A DNA stretch of 64,000 bases from Sulfurospirillum sp. UBA4058. Lineage in GTDB: Bacteria > Campylobacterota > Campylobacteria > Campylobacterales > Sulfurospirillaceae. The notes beneath the pieces are model-generated. The model made no database searches, had not been told where the DNA came from, and saw only the letters and a list, made by a program, of their open reading frames with translations. Shown piece by piece: positions 33,636-43,387 of the stretch (position 1 is its first letter; every line of letters begins with the position of its first letter). Both the position numbers and the translations under genes were made by a program. Location: contig DFZK01000010.1 of the NCBI GenBank assembly GCA_002382085.1, positions 145,042 to 209,041 on the forward strand, read 5' to 3'.

Positions 33636-34001
33636 ATGATTATTGTATTTCCTACAACCAAAGATGATGGGTTAAGTGCTAAACGTGGTGCGCATTTTGG
33701 TAAAGCCAATTATTATACCGTTGTCCATGTTGAAGACGGTATCGTGAAAGATGTTACGATTCACAAAAACCCCGGTCATGTCACAGGTGCATGTTCTGAT
33801 GCGGTTCATAACATTCAATCCCTTGGAGCGGATGTTTTAATTGTTGGCGGTATTGGCGGAGAGCCTTTGAAAAAGTTTTTGGCGGTCGGTATTGATGTCT
33901 ATTTTGATGATAAAAATGAGATTTTAGAGGACTCTTTGCGTGCATTTTTGGCAGGCAAAGTGGCTAAAATCGACCCAAATCATACGTGTAGCCACCATTA
34001 A
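33636..34001 (+). CDS. NifX/orange-protein family protein (copy B)
   Basis: A 121-residue PF02579-type protein, divergent from copy A. It has SAKRGAHFGKANYYTVVHVED, the GHVTGACSDAVHNI segment and GADVLIVGGIGGEPLKKF, and ends in DPNHTCSHH, a Cys/His-rich tail that could bind metal. It lies 50 bp after copy A with its own AAAGG ribosome-binding site. It closes the cluster, which ends at a strong hairpin. Confidence 0.85.
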   Translation: MIIVFPTTKDDGLSAKRGAHFGKANYYTVVHVEDGIVKDVTIHKNPGHVTGACSDAVHNIQSLGADVLIVGGIGGEPLKKFLAVGIDVYFDDKNEILEDSLRAFLAGKVAKIDPNHTCSHH

Positions 34002-34005
34002 AACC

Positions 34006-34030
34006 ATAAGGCTACACACTGTAGCCTTAT
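34006..34030. terminator. bidirectional terminator closing the ORP-like cluster
   Basis: ATAAGGCTACA and TGTAGCCTTAT form a perfect 11-bp stem with a CAC loop. It starts 4 bases after the stop of the last cluster gene and ends 2 bases before the convergent Sua5-like gene. It is followed by TATTA on the plus strand and GGTTTTAA on the minus strand. Confidence 0.85.
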
Positions 34031-34032
34031 TA

Positions 34033-34473
34033 TTACCGTAATTTCCTCATCTTTATTTTTCCAAGCCTATAGATCGTCGAGGGTTTATCTTCGAAAAAAT
34101 CTTTACATGTAAAAACAACGACATCTGCTTTTTCGATGGCAAAAGCCCTATCAAAGCCTTTTCCGCTGGGATTGGACGAGGTAGAGTAGCTCCATTTTAG
34201 TTTGCGTAAAAACTCTAGATGCGCTTTGTCTTGGATCACGCGAATGGCTAGTCCGCACGGATAAGCAAATGTGGTTTTTTTAGCTCTTCGAATACGGTTT
34301 TTGTGGGTTTTGGGAACTCTCGTGAAAGTACGAAGCGTGCTTAAACTATCCACGCTCATCAAAAACGGTTTACCGTTTGGGCGGTTTTTGATGGTTGCTA
34401 ATGCCTCAGAATTTTGCGAGAGAAACCCCGCCGTTGTCTCTGTTTGGGCTAGATAAACACGGTCGGGGTTCAT
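34033..34473 (-). CDS. short Sua5/YciO/YrdC-family protein
   Basis: A 146-residue protein with pieces of the YrdC fold: VYLAQTETTAGFLSQN in place of the PTDTVYGL motif, IKNRPNGKPFLM, the SSNPSGKGFD motif near residue 105, and PSTIYRLGKIKMRKLR at the end. It is about 40-50 residues shorter than a full TsaC/YrdC, so it may not make threonylcarbamoyl-AMP alone. It lies 4 bp after carB; C. jejuni has a similar small gene next to carB, as I recall. It carries an exact palindrome copy read in the Phe-Thr-Cys-Lys frame. Confidence 0.75.
   Translation of the reverse strand: MNPDRVYLAQTETTAGFLSQNSEALATIKNRPNGKPFLMSVDSLSTLRTFTRVPKTHKNRIRRAKKTTFAYPCGLAIRVIQDKAHLEFLRKLKWSYSTSSNPSGKGFDRAFAIEKADVVVFTCKDFFEDKPSTIYRLGKIKMRKLR
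34103..34112. repeat. TTACATGTAA palindrome, copy 8 (in Sua5-like gene)
   Basis: Exact copy read as Phe-Thr-Cys-Lys, a different frame from the Leu-His-Val-Lys copies. It lies about 70 bp from the end of the ORP-like cluster. Confidence 0.85.
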
Positions 34474-34477
34474 GGTT

Positions 34478-37400
34478 TTAGTTTAGATAGTCTTGTAAAG
34501 CACGTGGTTCAAGCGCGCTTTTGTCTTGAATGTATGCAATCGATTCCGTTGCCGCAGCAGCTGCCGCTACGGTCGTAAAATACGGAATCTTGAAGCGAAG
34601 GACGGCTTGGCGAATCTTCTTCGCATCGTCTTTGCTGGATTTTGCATCGCTCGTGTTAATGACCAAAGCGATTTCTCCGTTTTTGAGTTTATCTTCGATA
34701 TTGGGTCGTCCTTCGGAGATTTTGTATACAAACTCGGCATCCACGCCCGCATCGCGCAAGGCTTTATGCGTTCCGCCGGTCGCGACGACTTTAAAACCGA
34801 GCTGAACAAATTTTTCGCCGATCTGTTTCGCATAACTTTTATCGATGTCGACTAACGAGATGAAGACGGCGCCGCTTTTCGGTAAGATATTCGCCGATGC
34901 AATCTGGCTTTTCGCAAACGATGCCGGAAAATTCTTGCTGATACCCATAACTTCGCCGGTCGATTTCATCTCAGGCCCTAAAATAAGGTCCGCACCTTGA
35001 AGTTTATTGAACGGGAAGACTGCTTCTTTGACCGCAACATGGTTGAGCGGCTTGGGTTTTAAAAGTCCGCCGACCTCGGTTACCATATTAAATTTGTCGT
35101 AAAAGGAAAGTGCTTCGCGGAGATTGCCTTGGAACATCACGCGCGTAGCAACTTTTGCCATCGGAACGCCGGTAGCTTTACTCACAAACGGTACGGTACG
35201 ACTGGCTCTTGGATTGACTTCAATCATGTAAACGTCGTCTTGATAAATAGCGTATTGAATATTCATTAGTCCTACGACGCCGAGATTTAAAGCAATTTGA
35301 CGCGTTTGTGCTTCTATTTTTGCCAAAATCGTCTCGCTGAGGCTCACGGACGGCAAAGAGCACGCACTGTCGCCGCTGTGAATACCCGCTTCTTCGATAT
35401 GCTGCATAATGCCGCCGATATAGACGTCTTTACCGTCGCAGATCGCATCGACGTCGACTTCGATCGCACGATCCAAGAACTGATCGATCAAAACGGGCGA
35501 ATTGTGGCTCACGCTCACCGCTTCGTTCATATACGTTCTCAGTTCGCTTTCATTGTAAACGATACGCATCGCACGACCGCCTAAAACATAGCTTGGACGT
35601 ACCAAAACGGGATAGCCGATCGCTTTAGCTCTTTCGATTGCCTCTTCTTCACTCGTTGCAGTCGCATTGTTAGGCTGTTTGATGTTATTTTCGGTGATAA
35701 ACTTAGAAAACTTCTCTCGATCTTCCGCCATGTCGATCACGCGCGCGGTCGTTCCGATAATTTTTGCACCCATAACGGTCAATTTCTTTGCCAATTTCAA
35801 CGGCGTTTGTCCGCCAAAATGAACGATGATACCATCGGGTTGCTCTTTTTCGACCACGCTTCTGACGTGCTCAAAATCAATCGGCTCAAAGTAAAGAATA
35901 TCGCTGGTGTCGTAGTCGGTTGAAACGGTTTCGGGATTGCAGTTATACATAATGGTTTTCACGCCCATATCGCCTAACGCGTATGCCGCATGAACGCAAC
36001 AGTAGTCAAACTCGATACCCTGTCCGATACGATTCGGACCGCCGCCGATAATCATGACTTTCTTTTGAGCCTCCGTCGTTTTAGAAGCTTGAGGCACTTT
36101 CATAATATTCGTCGTCGAATACAAATAAGGCGTTAAGGCTTTAAATTCCGCCGCGCACGTGTCGACTTCATTATATTCAAAGTCAATACCGAGCTTATTA
36201 CGTGCAAAGTAGATGTCATTTTCGGTTAACTCTAAATTGTCCTCTTTATTGATCAACTTTGCGATCATTTTGTCCGAAAAGCCCATTGTTTTTGCTTTGC
36301 GTAACATTGTTTCGTTATTGAGAATAAACATGTCGATCTCTTTTTCAAAATCGACGATCTCTTTGATTTGCTCCAAAAACCATGGGTCAATTTTGCTCAA
36401 ACGATGAATTTCTTCAACTGTATACGCTCTTCGAAAGCCTTCCGCAACGTAAAGTACACGGTCGCAATTGGGACGTCGAATCTCGTTTTTGAGTTTCTCT
36501 TCCTCGACTTTTTGAACTTCAAAACCGTTTAAACCGGTTTCCAAAGAACATAACGCTTTTTGAAACGACTCTTTGAACGTTCGACCGATCGCCATAACCT
36601 CACCTACGCTTTTCATCGATGTCGTCAACGTCGAATCGGCAAGCGGAAATTTTTCAAACGTAAAACGAGGAATCTTCGTCACGATATAATCGATAACAGG
36701 CTCAAAACTCGCCGCCGTACCCGTAATGTCGTTTTTAATCTCGTCAAGCGTAAATCCGACGGCTAAAAGTGTGGCAACTTTGGCAATCGGATACCCCGTT
36801 GCCTTTGAAGCCAATGCCGAACTACGACTCACGCGCGGGTTCATTTCGATAACGGTCATTCGTCCCGTTTGCGGACAAATCGAAAACTGTACGTTACTGC
36901 CGCCCGTATCAACGCCGATCTCGCGTAAAATCGCAAACGACGCGTTACGCATACGTTGGTACTCTTTATCGGTTAGCGTTAGTGCAGGAGCAATCGTAAT
37001 GGAATCGCCCGTATGCACACCCATCGGATCGAAGTTTTCGATCGAACAGACGATGATACAGTTATCGGCACGATCGCGAATGACTTCCATTTCGTATTCT
37101 TTCCAACCCAAAAGAGACTCTTCGATAAGAATTTCATTGATCGGACTTGCATCCAAACCCGCACTTGCCAACTCTTTGAATTCGTCGATATTGTACGCTA
37201 CGCCGCTTCCGCCGCCCGCTAGCGTGTAAGAAGCACGGATAATCAAAGGAAAGCCGATTTTTTCCGCCGCCGCATAGGCATCTTCCATCGTATACGCATA
37301 CGCGCTAATCGGTAAATCCATACCGATTTTCATCATGGCTTCTTTAAACGCTTGTCTGTCTTCGCCTTTTTTAATCGCTGCGGGATTTGCCCCTAAAAAT

Positions 37401-37735
37401 TTGACGTTATTCAATAATCCCTGTTCGTGCATCCGCATGGCAACGTTTAAGGCCGTTTGTCCACCCATCGTCGGTAAAATCGCATCGATATTCTCTTTTT
37501 CGATAATACGCGCGATGACCTCTTCCGTAATCGGTTCGATATACGTACGATCGGCAAACTCAGGATCGGTCATAATCGTTGCGGGGTTTGAATTGACCAG
37601 TACGACGCGGTATCCAAGTTCTTTAAGTGTTTTTGCCGCTTGCGTTCCCGAATAGTCAAATTCACATGCCTGTCCGATAACGATCGGACCCGATCCGATT
37701 AATAATATGGTTTTAATATCTTGGCGTTTTGGCAT
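34478..37735 (-). CDS. carB: carbamoyl-phosphate synthase large subunit
   Basis: Makes carbamoyl phosphate from ammonia, bicarbonate and two ATP for arginine and pyrimidine synthesis. The 1085 residues consist of two homologous ATP-grasp halves (about 1-400 and 555-935), each starting with a [17 protein letters not shown] motif. An oligomerisation region lies between them, and a C-terminal MGS-type allosteric domain (about 940-1085) includes [14 protein letters not shown]. The small subunit carA is not in the window. Downstream, the Sua5-like gene follows after 4 bp. Confidence 0.98.
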   Translation of the reverse strand: MPKRQDIKTILLIGSGPIVIGQACEFDYSGTQAAKTLKELGYRVVLVNSNPATIMTDPEFADRTYIEPITEEVIARIIEKENIDAILPTMGGQTALNVAMRMHEQGLLNNVKFLGANPAAIKKGEDRQAFKEAMMKIGMDLPISAYAYTMEDAYAAAEKIGFPLIIRASYTLAGGGSGVAYNIDEFKELASAGLDASPINEILIEESLLGWKEYEMEVIRDRADNCIIVCSIENFDPMGVHTGDSITIAPALTLTDKEYQRMRNASFAILREIGVDTGGSNVQFSICPQTGRMTVIEMNPRVSRSSALASKATGYPIAKVATLLAVGFTLDEIKNDITGTAASFEPVIDYIVTKIPRFTFEKFPLADSTLTTSMKSVGEVMAIGRTFKESFQKALCSLETGLNGFEVQKVEEEKLKNEIRRPNCDRVLYVAEGFRRAYTVEEIHRLSKIDPWFLEQIKEIVDFEKEIDMFILNNETMLRKAKTMGFSDKMIAKLINKEDNLELTENDIYFARNKLGIDFEYNEVDTCAAEFKALTPYLYSTTNIMKVPQASKTTEAQKKVMIIGGGPNRIGQGIEFDYCCVHAAYALGDMGVKTIMYNCNPETVSTDYDTSDILYFEPIDFEHVRSVVEKEQPDGIIVHFGGQTPLKLAKKLTVMGAKIIGTTARVIDMAEDREKFSKFITENNIKQPNNATATSEEEAIERAKAIGYPVLVRPSYVLGGRAMRIVYNESELRTYMNEAVSVSHNSPVLIDQFLDRAIEVDVDAICDGKDVYIGGIMQHIEEAGIHSGDSACSLPSVSLSETILAKIEAQTRQIALNLGVVGLMNIQYAIYQDDVYMIEVNPRASRTVPFVSKATGVPMAKVATRVMFQGNLREALSFYDKFNMVTEVGGLLKPKPLNHVAVKEAVFPFNKLQGADLILGPEMKSTGEVMGISKNFPASFAKSQIASANILPKSGAVFISLVDIDKSYAKQIGEKFVQLGFKVVATGGTHKALRDAGVDAEFVYKISEGRPNIEDKLKNGEIALVINTSDAKSSKDDAKKIRQAVLRFKIPYFTTVAAAAAATESIAYIQDKSALEPRALQDYLN

Positions 37736-37764
37736 CTCTTTCCTTTAATCTACATGTAGTATTC

Positions 37765-37791
37765 AACCCAACACCTTTGAGGTTCTGGGTT
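37765..37791 (-). terminator. hairpin after mreC, possible terminator
   Basis: AACCCA/TGGGTT plus ACC/GGT pair around a TTTGA loop with a 2x2 internal mismatch, 6 bases after the mreC stop. No T run follows on the minus strand, so termination is only possible. A CTACATGTAG palindrome (37750-37759) follows before carB. Confidence 0.45.
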
Positions 37792-37796
37792 CAAGA

Positions 37797-38543
37797 CTAA
37801 TTTTGTAAAATCACGTGCATAAATGCCGGAACATGGGCATTGGCGTAGGGCTTAACGACCACGGTTTTCGATGACTCCTCTTCGATAACCTGCGTCACGG
37901 TTCCGACTTTAATTCCTTCGAAAAAAAGACCGTCCAGTCCGCTGGTTATCACTTCGTCTCCGACTTGCGGTTGCAACCATTGCGAAATATATTTCACTAA
38001 AATCTCTTTGCGGTTTCCTTGTAAAACACCTTGCATTTTTTGATCTCCCACGTAAACCGAAAAAATCGATTTGGGATCGCTTAAGAGCAAACCTTGCGGA
38101 TGCCCGTCGTTCGATACGACGATACCTGCGGCATAACCTTGAGTTAAAAGACCGTAAATTTTACTTTGATTGAAGTCCTTAAAATCAAGCCATACTTTAC
38201 CGTAATCGTTGAGGTCGGTATATCCGATCGACTGAATCAAAGCAATTTTAGGAGAGTATGCCGTAACGTTGTTTTCTTTTAAAAGATCGTTTAATTTACT
38301 CGCGAACGCGATGGATAATACGGCCGATTTTTGCAATGTCTGATTCTCGGCACGCAACCGTTTAAGCTCTTCTTGTTGGGCAAAATGTTCGTTAACACGA
38401 TTTTCGATACTCGTTTTTAAATCAACGTAAGCGACCAATACCTTCGTATTTAATCCGCCGATATAATGCTTCGCTTCCGTTCCGTACCGAAACGATACGA
38501 AAACGAAAGCCGCTAAGAGTATAAGGATTTTAAATTTATTCAT
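37797..38543 (-). CDS. mreC: rod shape-determining protein MreC
   Basis: Membrane scaffold linking MreB to the elongation machinery. The 248-residue protein has an N-terminal helix (about 4-20), a coiled-coil (about 40-85, with [22 protein letters not shown]) and two beta-barrel domains. The latter show [18 protein letters not shown] and [21 protein letters not shown]. It overlaps the mreB end by 8 bases. No mreD is adjacent, which is common in this phylum. Confidence 0.94.
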   Translation of the reverse strand: MNKFKILILLAAFVFVSFRYGTEAKHYIGGLNTKVLVAYVDLKTSIENRVNEHFAQQEELKRLRAENQTLQKSAVLSIAFASKLNDLLKENNVTAYSPKIALIQSIGYTDLNDYGKVWLDFKDFNQSKIYGLLTQGYAAGIVVSNDGHPQGLLLSDPKSIFSVYVGDQKMQGVLQGNRKEILVKYISQWLQPQVGDEVITSGLDGLFFEGIKVGTVTQVIEEESSKTVVVKPYANAHVPAFMHVILQN

Positions 38544-39570
38544 TCGATAGTTGTTGCAATATCTCTATCTCTTCCAAAGCTTTTCCCGTTCCTTTAGCAA
38601 CGGCTAAAAGCGGTTCATCCGCTACGAAAACGGGTAGTTTGACGATGTCGGAGAGGTATTTGTCAAATCCGCGAATCAATGCACCTCCGCCCGTTAACAC
38701 GATACCGTTTTCCACGATATCGCCCGCCAAATCGGGAGGCATAACCTCTAAAACATCTTTAAGCGCATCGGCGATCTCTTTGAGAGGCTCTTTAATAGCG
38801 TCGCGTACGTCCTCACTGGTTAATTCGATACGGCTCAAAAGACCGCTGACTTGGTCGCGTCCTTTAACCATCATCGAAAGAGGCTCGTCCATAGGCACGG
38901 CCGTTCCGATAGCGATTTTAATCTCTTCTCCGGTTCGTTCACCGATGAGAAGGTTGTATTTTTTCTTCACGTAATCGACGATTGCCAAATCGATTTTATC
39001 GCCGGCAACGCGGATTGATTTGCTGATGACCAGACCGCCCAAAGAAACCACGCCGATTTCGGTCGTACCGCCGCCGATATCGACGACAAGACTTCCCTGA
39101 GGCTCTCGTACCGGAAGTCCCGCACCGATTGCAGCCGCCATCGGCTCTTCAATCAAAAAGACTTCACGTGCTCCGGCACTCATCGCCGATTCGCGAACCG
39201 CTTTGCGCTCGACTTGCGTCAAACCGTACGGAACACAGATGATGATACGAGGACGTAAGAAGCTTTTTCTGCGATGGGCTTTTTCAATAAAATAGCGAAT
39301 CATTTTTTCGGTCATATCAAAATCGGCAATGACGCCATCACGCATAGGACGAATCGCTTCAATGTCGCCGGGAGTTTTACCCACCATATTTTTAGCCTCT
39401 TTACCGACGGCCAAAATACTCTGTTTTCCCATGCGATTTCTTTGTACGGCAACGACGGAGGGTTCGTTAATAATAATACCCTTGCCCTTGACGAGCACAA
39501 GCGTATTGGCCGTTCCGAGGTCAATACTCATATCGCTTGAAAAAAAGCCTATCACTTTGTCTAAAATCAT
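38536..39570 (-). CDS. mreB: rod shape-determining protein MreB
   Basis: Bacterial actin that guides lateral wall growth. The 344 residues have the phosphate-1 motif [12 protein letters not shown] near residue 14, [29 protein letters not shown], the adenosine motif [15 protein letters not shown] near residue 285 and a [12 protein letters not shown] end. It lies between clpX and mreC in one direction, as in C. jejuni. Confidence 0.97.
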   Translation of the reverse strand: MILDKVIGFFSSDMSIDLGTANTLVLVKGKGIIINEPSVVAVQRNRMGKQSILAVGKEAKNMVGKTPGDIEAIRPMRDGVIADFDMTEKMIRYFIEKAHRRKSFLRPRIIICVPYGLTQVERKAVRESAMSAGAREVFLIEEPMAAAIGAGLPVREPQGSLVVDIGGGTTEIGVVSLGGLVISKSIRVAGDKIDLAIVDYVKKKYNLLIGERTGEEIKIAIGTAVPMDEPLSMMVKGRDQVSGLLSRIELTSEDVRDAIKEPLKEIADALKDVLEVMPPDLAGDIVENGIVLTGGGALIRGFDKYLSDIVKLPVFVADEPLLAVAKGTGKALEEIEILQQLSNE

Positions 39571-39586
39571 CTCTACAATCCTTTAT

Positions 39587-40822
39587 TTACGCACTTTTTT
39601 TATCTTTTTTGACATAAAGCGGTTTATCGCCTTTTAAAACGACGTCTTCGGTTACCACGACTTCGTAGCCGGCAAGTTCGGGAAGCTCGTACATAACGTC
39701 GACCATAATATCTTCCATAATGCTTCGAAGTCCGCGAGCACCCGTTTTACGTTTAATTGCAAGCTCTGCAACCGCGCTTAACGCTTCTTTCGTAAACGAG
39801 AGCACGACGTTATCGATAGCAAAGAGTTTTTGATATTGTTTAAAAATGGCGTTTTTAGGCTCCGTTAAAATTCGTACCATATCTTCTTGGGTAATCGGTG
39901 AAAGTTTCGCGGTGACATGTAAGCGACCGATCAACTCCGGAATCAAGCCGTAATGGACAAGATCGTCGGGCTCGACCAAATCAAAAAGACCTTCGTCTTG
40001 GCTTTTAGTACGTTTTTCCTGTTCAAAACCAAGGACGTTTTTGCCGATACGACGTTTAACGATCTCTTCAAGTCCGTCAAAAGCGCCGCCGCAAACGAAT
40101 AAGATATTGGTCGTATCGATTTGAATAAAATCTTGATTAGGATGTTTGCGTCCACCTTTGGGGGGTATATTTACGACGCTTCCTTCGATAATTTTTAAAA
40201 GTGCTTGCTGTACGCCCTCGCCTGAGACGTCTCTCGTGATTGAACGGTTTTCGCTCATACGGGCGATTTTGTCGATTTCATCGATAAATACGATACCGTG
40301 TTCGGCTTTTTTAATATCGCCGTTAGCACATTGAAGCAGTTTCGTCAAAATATTTTCGACGTCTTCACCGACATATCCGGCTTCGGTTAAACTCGTTGCA
40401 TCCGAAATCGCGATCGGTACGTCTAAAAAGCGCGCCAAGGTTTGCGCCATGAGCGTTTTACCGCTTCCGGTCGGTCCGATTAACAAAATATTGGATTTTG
40501 ATATTTCCGTATCGTCTTGAATCGTACTCTGTTTAAAAATACGTTTATAGTGATTGTAAACGCCCACCGAAAAAATCTTTTTCGCTTGGTCTTGACCGAT
40601 GACAAAATCGTCCAAAACTTTTTTGAGTTCTTTGGGTACGAGGAGTTCTTGGTTAAACGCTTCGTCATGGCTTAATGCGGCGGTTGTCTCCGGAATATCG
40701 CCGAAGAAAATTTTATACGCCGAAATGACGCAATGTTCGCAAATAAAAACATCGTCACCCGCAATCAGCCTCGTATCGTTGCTCTCTTTCGTTCCGCAAA
40801 AACTGCACTCTCTATTCACCAT
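39587..40822 (-). CDS. clpX: ATP-dependent Clp protease ATP-binding subunit ClpX
   Basis: AAA+ unfoldase that feeds substrates to ClpP. The 411 residues have the C4 zinc finger (Cys6, Cys9, Cys28, Cys31), Walker [13 protein letters not shown] near residue 115, the pore loop GYVGEDVE, Walker [13 protein letters not shown], and the IGF-loop region. The start at 40822 is chosen because GAGAGG lies just upstream and [10 protein letters not shown] is the family start; the reading frame extends further but has no family similarity there. The start overlaps the lpxA end by 11 bases. Confidence 0.97.
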   Translation of the reverse strand: MVNRECSFCGTKESNDTRLIAGDDVFICEHCVISAYKIFFGDIPETTAALSHDEAFNQELLVPKELKKVLDDFVIGQDQAKKIFSVGVYNHYKRIFKQSTIQDDTEISKSNILLIGPTGSGKTLMAQTLARFLDVPIAISDATSLTEAGYVGEDVENILTKLLQCANGDIKKAEHGIVFIDEIDKIARMSENRSITRDVSGEGVQQALLKIIEGSVVNIPPKGGRKHPNQDFIQIDTTNILFVCGGAFDGLEEIVKRRIGKNVLGFEQEKRTKSQDEGLFDLVEPDDLVHYGLIPELIGRLHVTAKLSPITQEDMVRILTEPKNAIFKQYQKLFAIDNVVLSFTKEALSAVAELAIKRKTGARGLRSIMEDIMVDVMYELPELAGYEVVVTEDVVLKGDKPLYVKKDKKSA

Positions 40823-41603
40823 TATTTTTCCTCTCAAATGGAATACCGCGTTTGGATTCCATAATAAATCGACACATTTGTACGACGTACGCGTTAGAAG
40901 CGCTTTGCAATAACAACGTTGCCGTCTCTTGAATCGGTTGACCCGATTCAAACAATTTTCGATACGCCGCTTTCAAGTCGTCAATATCTTGACGTTCTAA
41001 ATGACGGCGAAGCCCCGTGAGATTTAAACCGCGCAACATCGCTCGATTGCCCTCCGCCAAGCAAAACGGCGGAATATCTTGCGATAATGCCGAAGCCCCC
41101 GCGATCATCACGTAATCTCCGACTTTAACAAACTGATGAATCGGAGTCATACCGCCTATGACCGTATGATTGCCCAATTCGACATGCCCCGCAAGCGTCG
41201 CCGCATTGGCTAAAATACAGTGATTTCCGACATGAACGTCGTGTCCGATATGCACGTATCCCATAAATAAATTGTAACTGCCGATAACGGTTTTTCCGCC
41301 GCCGCCCGCCGTTCCTGGGTTGAAAAGCGTAAATTCTCGAATTTTGTTGTAGTCTCCGATAATCAGTTCAACTTCCTCTCCCGCATACTTCAAATCTTGA
41401 GGAATAGACCCCAAAACCGCATGTGAAAAAATCTGGTTATGTTTACCGATCGTCGTATTGCCGTAGATGTGCGTACCTTGCGCTATTTTTGTACCTTGCC
41501 CGATCTTCGCTTGACTCGAAATATAGCAAAACGCTCCTATTTCGACGTCTGAGCTAATCAGAGCCCCCTCCTCGATGATAGCAGTCGGATGAATGTTCGA
41601 CAT
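40812..41603 (-). CDS. lpxA: UDP-N-acetylglucosamine acyltransferase
   Basis: First step of lipid A synthesis: acyl transfer from ACP to UDP-GlcNAc. The 263-residue left-handed beta-helix is made of hexapeptide repeats, with the catalytic histidine region [17 protein letters not shown] near residue 120 and [13 protein letters not shown] in the C-terminal helical part. The start at 41603 follows the fabZ stop by 1 base; an upstream Met overlapping fabZ is less likely. The fabZ-lpxA-clpX order matches C. jejuni. Confidence 0.97.
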   Translation of the reverse strand: MSNIHPTAIIEEGALISSDVEIGAFCYISSQAKIGQGTKIAQGTHIYGNTTIGKHNQIFSHAVLGSIPQDLKYAGEEVELIIGDYNKIREFTLFNPGTAGGGGKTVIGSYNLFMGYVHIGHDVHVGNHCILANAATLAGHVELGNHTVIGGMTPIHQFVKVGDYVMIAGASALSQDIPPFCLAEGNRAMLRGLNLTGLRRHLERQDIDDLKAAYRKLFESGQPIQETATLLLQSASNAYVVQMCRFIMESKRGIPFERKNNGE

Positions 41604-41604
41604 G

Positions 41605-42054
41605 TTATTTATCCACAATCATTGCTTTGAGTTCCGCTTCCGCCACAAGCTTTTCGTCGACATACGCTTTGGCGTCGAGAACCCAAATATTTCCTCTATG
41701 CTTGATCACGCCGAGTTTATACACCAGCTGATCGCCTGGACGAACCGGATTCCTAAATTTTGCATTATCGATACTCATAAAATAAACGACTTTGTTTTTC
41801 GTGTCTTCTTGTTTTTCGCTATCCATACTCTGAAATGCCAACACGCCGCCGGCTTGCGCCATTCCTTCGATAATCATTACTCCTGGATAAATCGGGTGCT
41901 CGGGAAAGTGTCCTTGAAAAATATGTTCGCCGATCGTCACGTTTTTGAATCCTTCGATGGATTCTCCCGGCGTCAACCCCGTAATACGATCAATCAGCAA
42001 AAAAGGGAATCGGTGGGGAAGTATTTTTTGAATCTCTACAACATCCATTAACAT
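41605..42054 (-). CDS. fabZ: 3-hydroxyacyl-ACP dehydratase FabZ
   Basis: Dehydrates 3-hydroxyacyl-ACP in fatty-acid elongation, sharing its substrate pool with LpxA. The 149-residue hot-dog fold has the catalytic histidine in [12 protein letters not shown] and the partner acidic residue in [22 protein letters not shown]. The start at 42054 is chosen because AAGAAGG lies 9 bases upstream; ATG 42048, two codons on, is also possible. Confidence 0.97.
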   Translation of the reverse strand: MLMDVVEIQKILPHRFPFLLIDRITGLTPGESIEGFKNVTIGEHIFQGHFPEHPIYPGVMIIEGMAQAGGVLAFQSMDSEKQEDTKNKVVYFMSIDNAKFRNPVRPGDQLVYKLGVIKHRGNIWVLDAKAYVDEKLVAEAELKAMIVDK

Positions 42055-42087
42055 CTTTAAAAACCTTCTTAACAAAATTCAAATATT

Positions 42088-43176
42088 TTAGCTAATAAAT
42101 ACTAAATTTTCTCTAATGTCCGGGTAGCTTACGCTCTCCAAAAAAAGCGTATATTCCCTCACGTCAAGCTTATCGACGATAACAACGGGACTTAAAGAGA
42201 GTACCGGTGAGGGGAAAAGATGCGCGCGAAACTGCAGTTCGCATTCGAGCGAGGGAGGGTTTCTTAGCATCGCTTTGACATCGCAAAAGCGTGTGTTTGC
42301 CGCCTCGTTAAATCGATCGATCGTTACGAAACGTATCTCTTCTTTGCTTGCGTAACCGACGCCCAATGCGGCAAAAGCTACCCGTACTTTGGATATTTTT
42401 TTCTGACACGTCGAGTAAAAAAGGATATAGCTCGGCACGATTTCGTACGTATCGTTTTGCAACCATGCCCTCAAAAGGCGGTAATTCAAAAATTTTTCGC
42501 GTACGAGACGGAACGGTTTTCGTTCGTTTTCCGCACCAATAACCGATTCGTAAAGTTCCAGACGCTCCTCAATCGAACCGGGTAAACATTGCGGACGCAC
42601 AGGAGAGCATAATTCGTCGGCAAAACGCTTTTGCTGATCGCGTTGTTTGGCAAGAGCAAATACGCATCCGCAATAGTTTTGATGGTAAAGCATCGCCTCT
42701 CGCGCTAGGGCAAATTGCGCTTGAGTACCGCCTTCTTTTCGAAAATCGGGCACGACGATTTTTAACCCGTATTTTTGCGCAATCGTTTCTAACGCCTGTT
42801 CTAACTGATGCAAAGACTTTTTAGGGCTTGTTAGCAAGGTGGTCGTAATGATTTTTTCCCCAAGTTCCAGTGCTTTTTTAGCACTCTCTTCTAACCTGTT
42901 ATCAAAACAAACGTTGCAACGTTTGCCCTTTTCGGGTTCATCTTCCAATCCCCTTACCGCCTTAATCCATGCTTCATAGTCGTACGAACCTTCGTGCAAG
43001 ACGATGCCCAACTTTTGGCAACTGCGACGAACGTCCAAAAGGCGTAGACGGTATTCGTCGTAAGGATGAATATTCGGATCGTAAAAAAAACCGATCAGCG
43101 GTTCATCGGGATACGCTTCGCGTAATTTTTGAAGAAAAAAATGGCTATCGACCGAGCAACAGATATGAACAAGCAT
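42088..43176 (-). CDS. queH: epoxyqueuosine reductase QueH with C-terminal extension
   Basis: Last step of queuosine tRNA modification, the QueG-independent enzyme (formerly DUF208). The N-terminal ~200 residues carry HICCSVDSHF (Cys6-Cys7), FYDPNIHPYDEYRLR, GKRCNVCFDNRLEE, TTLLTSPKKS and YCGCVFALAKQ, the cysteine/aspartate pattern expected for an Fe-S and iron-binding reductase. The remaining ~160 residues extend beyond the minimal QueH length and I cannot assign them; similarly long forms occur in Campylobacterota, as I recall. It is 33 bp downstream of nothing and heads the fabZ direction. Confidence 0.88.
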   Translation of the reverse strand: MLVHICCSVDSHFFLQKLREAYPDEPLIGFFYDPNIHPYDEYRLRLLDVRRSCQKLGIVLHEGSYDYEAWIKAVRGLEDEPEKGKRCNVCFDNRLEESAKKALELGEKIITTTLLTSPKKSLHQLEQALETIAQKYGLKIVVPDFRKEGGTQAQFALAREAMLYHQNYCGCVFALAKQRDQQKRFADELCSPVRPQCLPGSIEERLELYESVIGAENERKPFRLVREKFLNYRLLRAWLQNDTYEIVPSYILFYSTCQKKISKVRVAFAALGVGYASKEEIRFVTIDRFNEAANTRFCDVKAMLRNPPSLECELQFRAHLFPSPVLSLSPVVIVDKLDVREYTLFLESVSYPDIRENLVFIS

Positions 43177-43243
43177 GCAGGTTTCTTTACGAAATATATT
43201 TGCTAAAAGTATACCATCACTTTGCTTTTATTCACCTCTTTAT

Positions 43244-43262
43244 AAGGTATTTTTTATACCTT
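43244..43262. promoter_or_regulatory. dyad AAGGTAT-N5-ATACCTT between queH and DUF748 gene
   Basis: A perfect 7-bp inverted repeat with a TTTTT centre in the 211-bp divergent region (43177-43387). It could be an operator or an RNA hairpin; no known consensus is matched. The same gap holds AAAACT-CAT-AGTTTT (43315-43329) and a TATACT -10-like box for queH near 43209-43214. Confidence 0.35.
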
Positions 43263-43354
43263 GTCATCACTTGAAAAAATCGTATTTGAGTAGCAAAAGC
43301 CATTAAAACCTCATAAAACTCATAGTTTTTAAAAAGATTTTTTTGATTTTAGTG

Positions 43355-43360
43355 TATAAT
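43355..43360 (+). promoter_or_regulatory. candidate -10 box of the DUF748 gene
   Basis: GTGTATAAT lies 27 bp before the ATG after a run of T-rich sequence, the typical epsilonproteobacterial promoter form. AGGAG precedes the start codon. Confidence 0.6.
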
Positions 43361-43387
43361 AATTTCAATCGATAGCAGGAGTGTTTT

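Noticed and set aside
33247..34001. Nitrogen-fixation locus
   Set aside because: The NifX-type proteins alone do not imply nitrogenase; no nifH, nifD, nifK or nifB is present in the window.
29181..34473. Genomic island with integrase or attachment sites
   Set aside because: The composition differs, but no integrase, transposase, tRNA or flanking direct repeat could be found.
36726..37229. Long plus-strand ORF inside carB
   Set aside because: Antisense shadow of the highly conserved first ATP-grasp domain of CarB.
40823..40951. N-terminal extension of ClpX by 43 residues
   Set aside because: The extension overlaps lpxA, has no ClpX similarity and no ribosome-binding site; GAGAGG precedes the internal ATG that begins the zinc finger.
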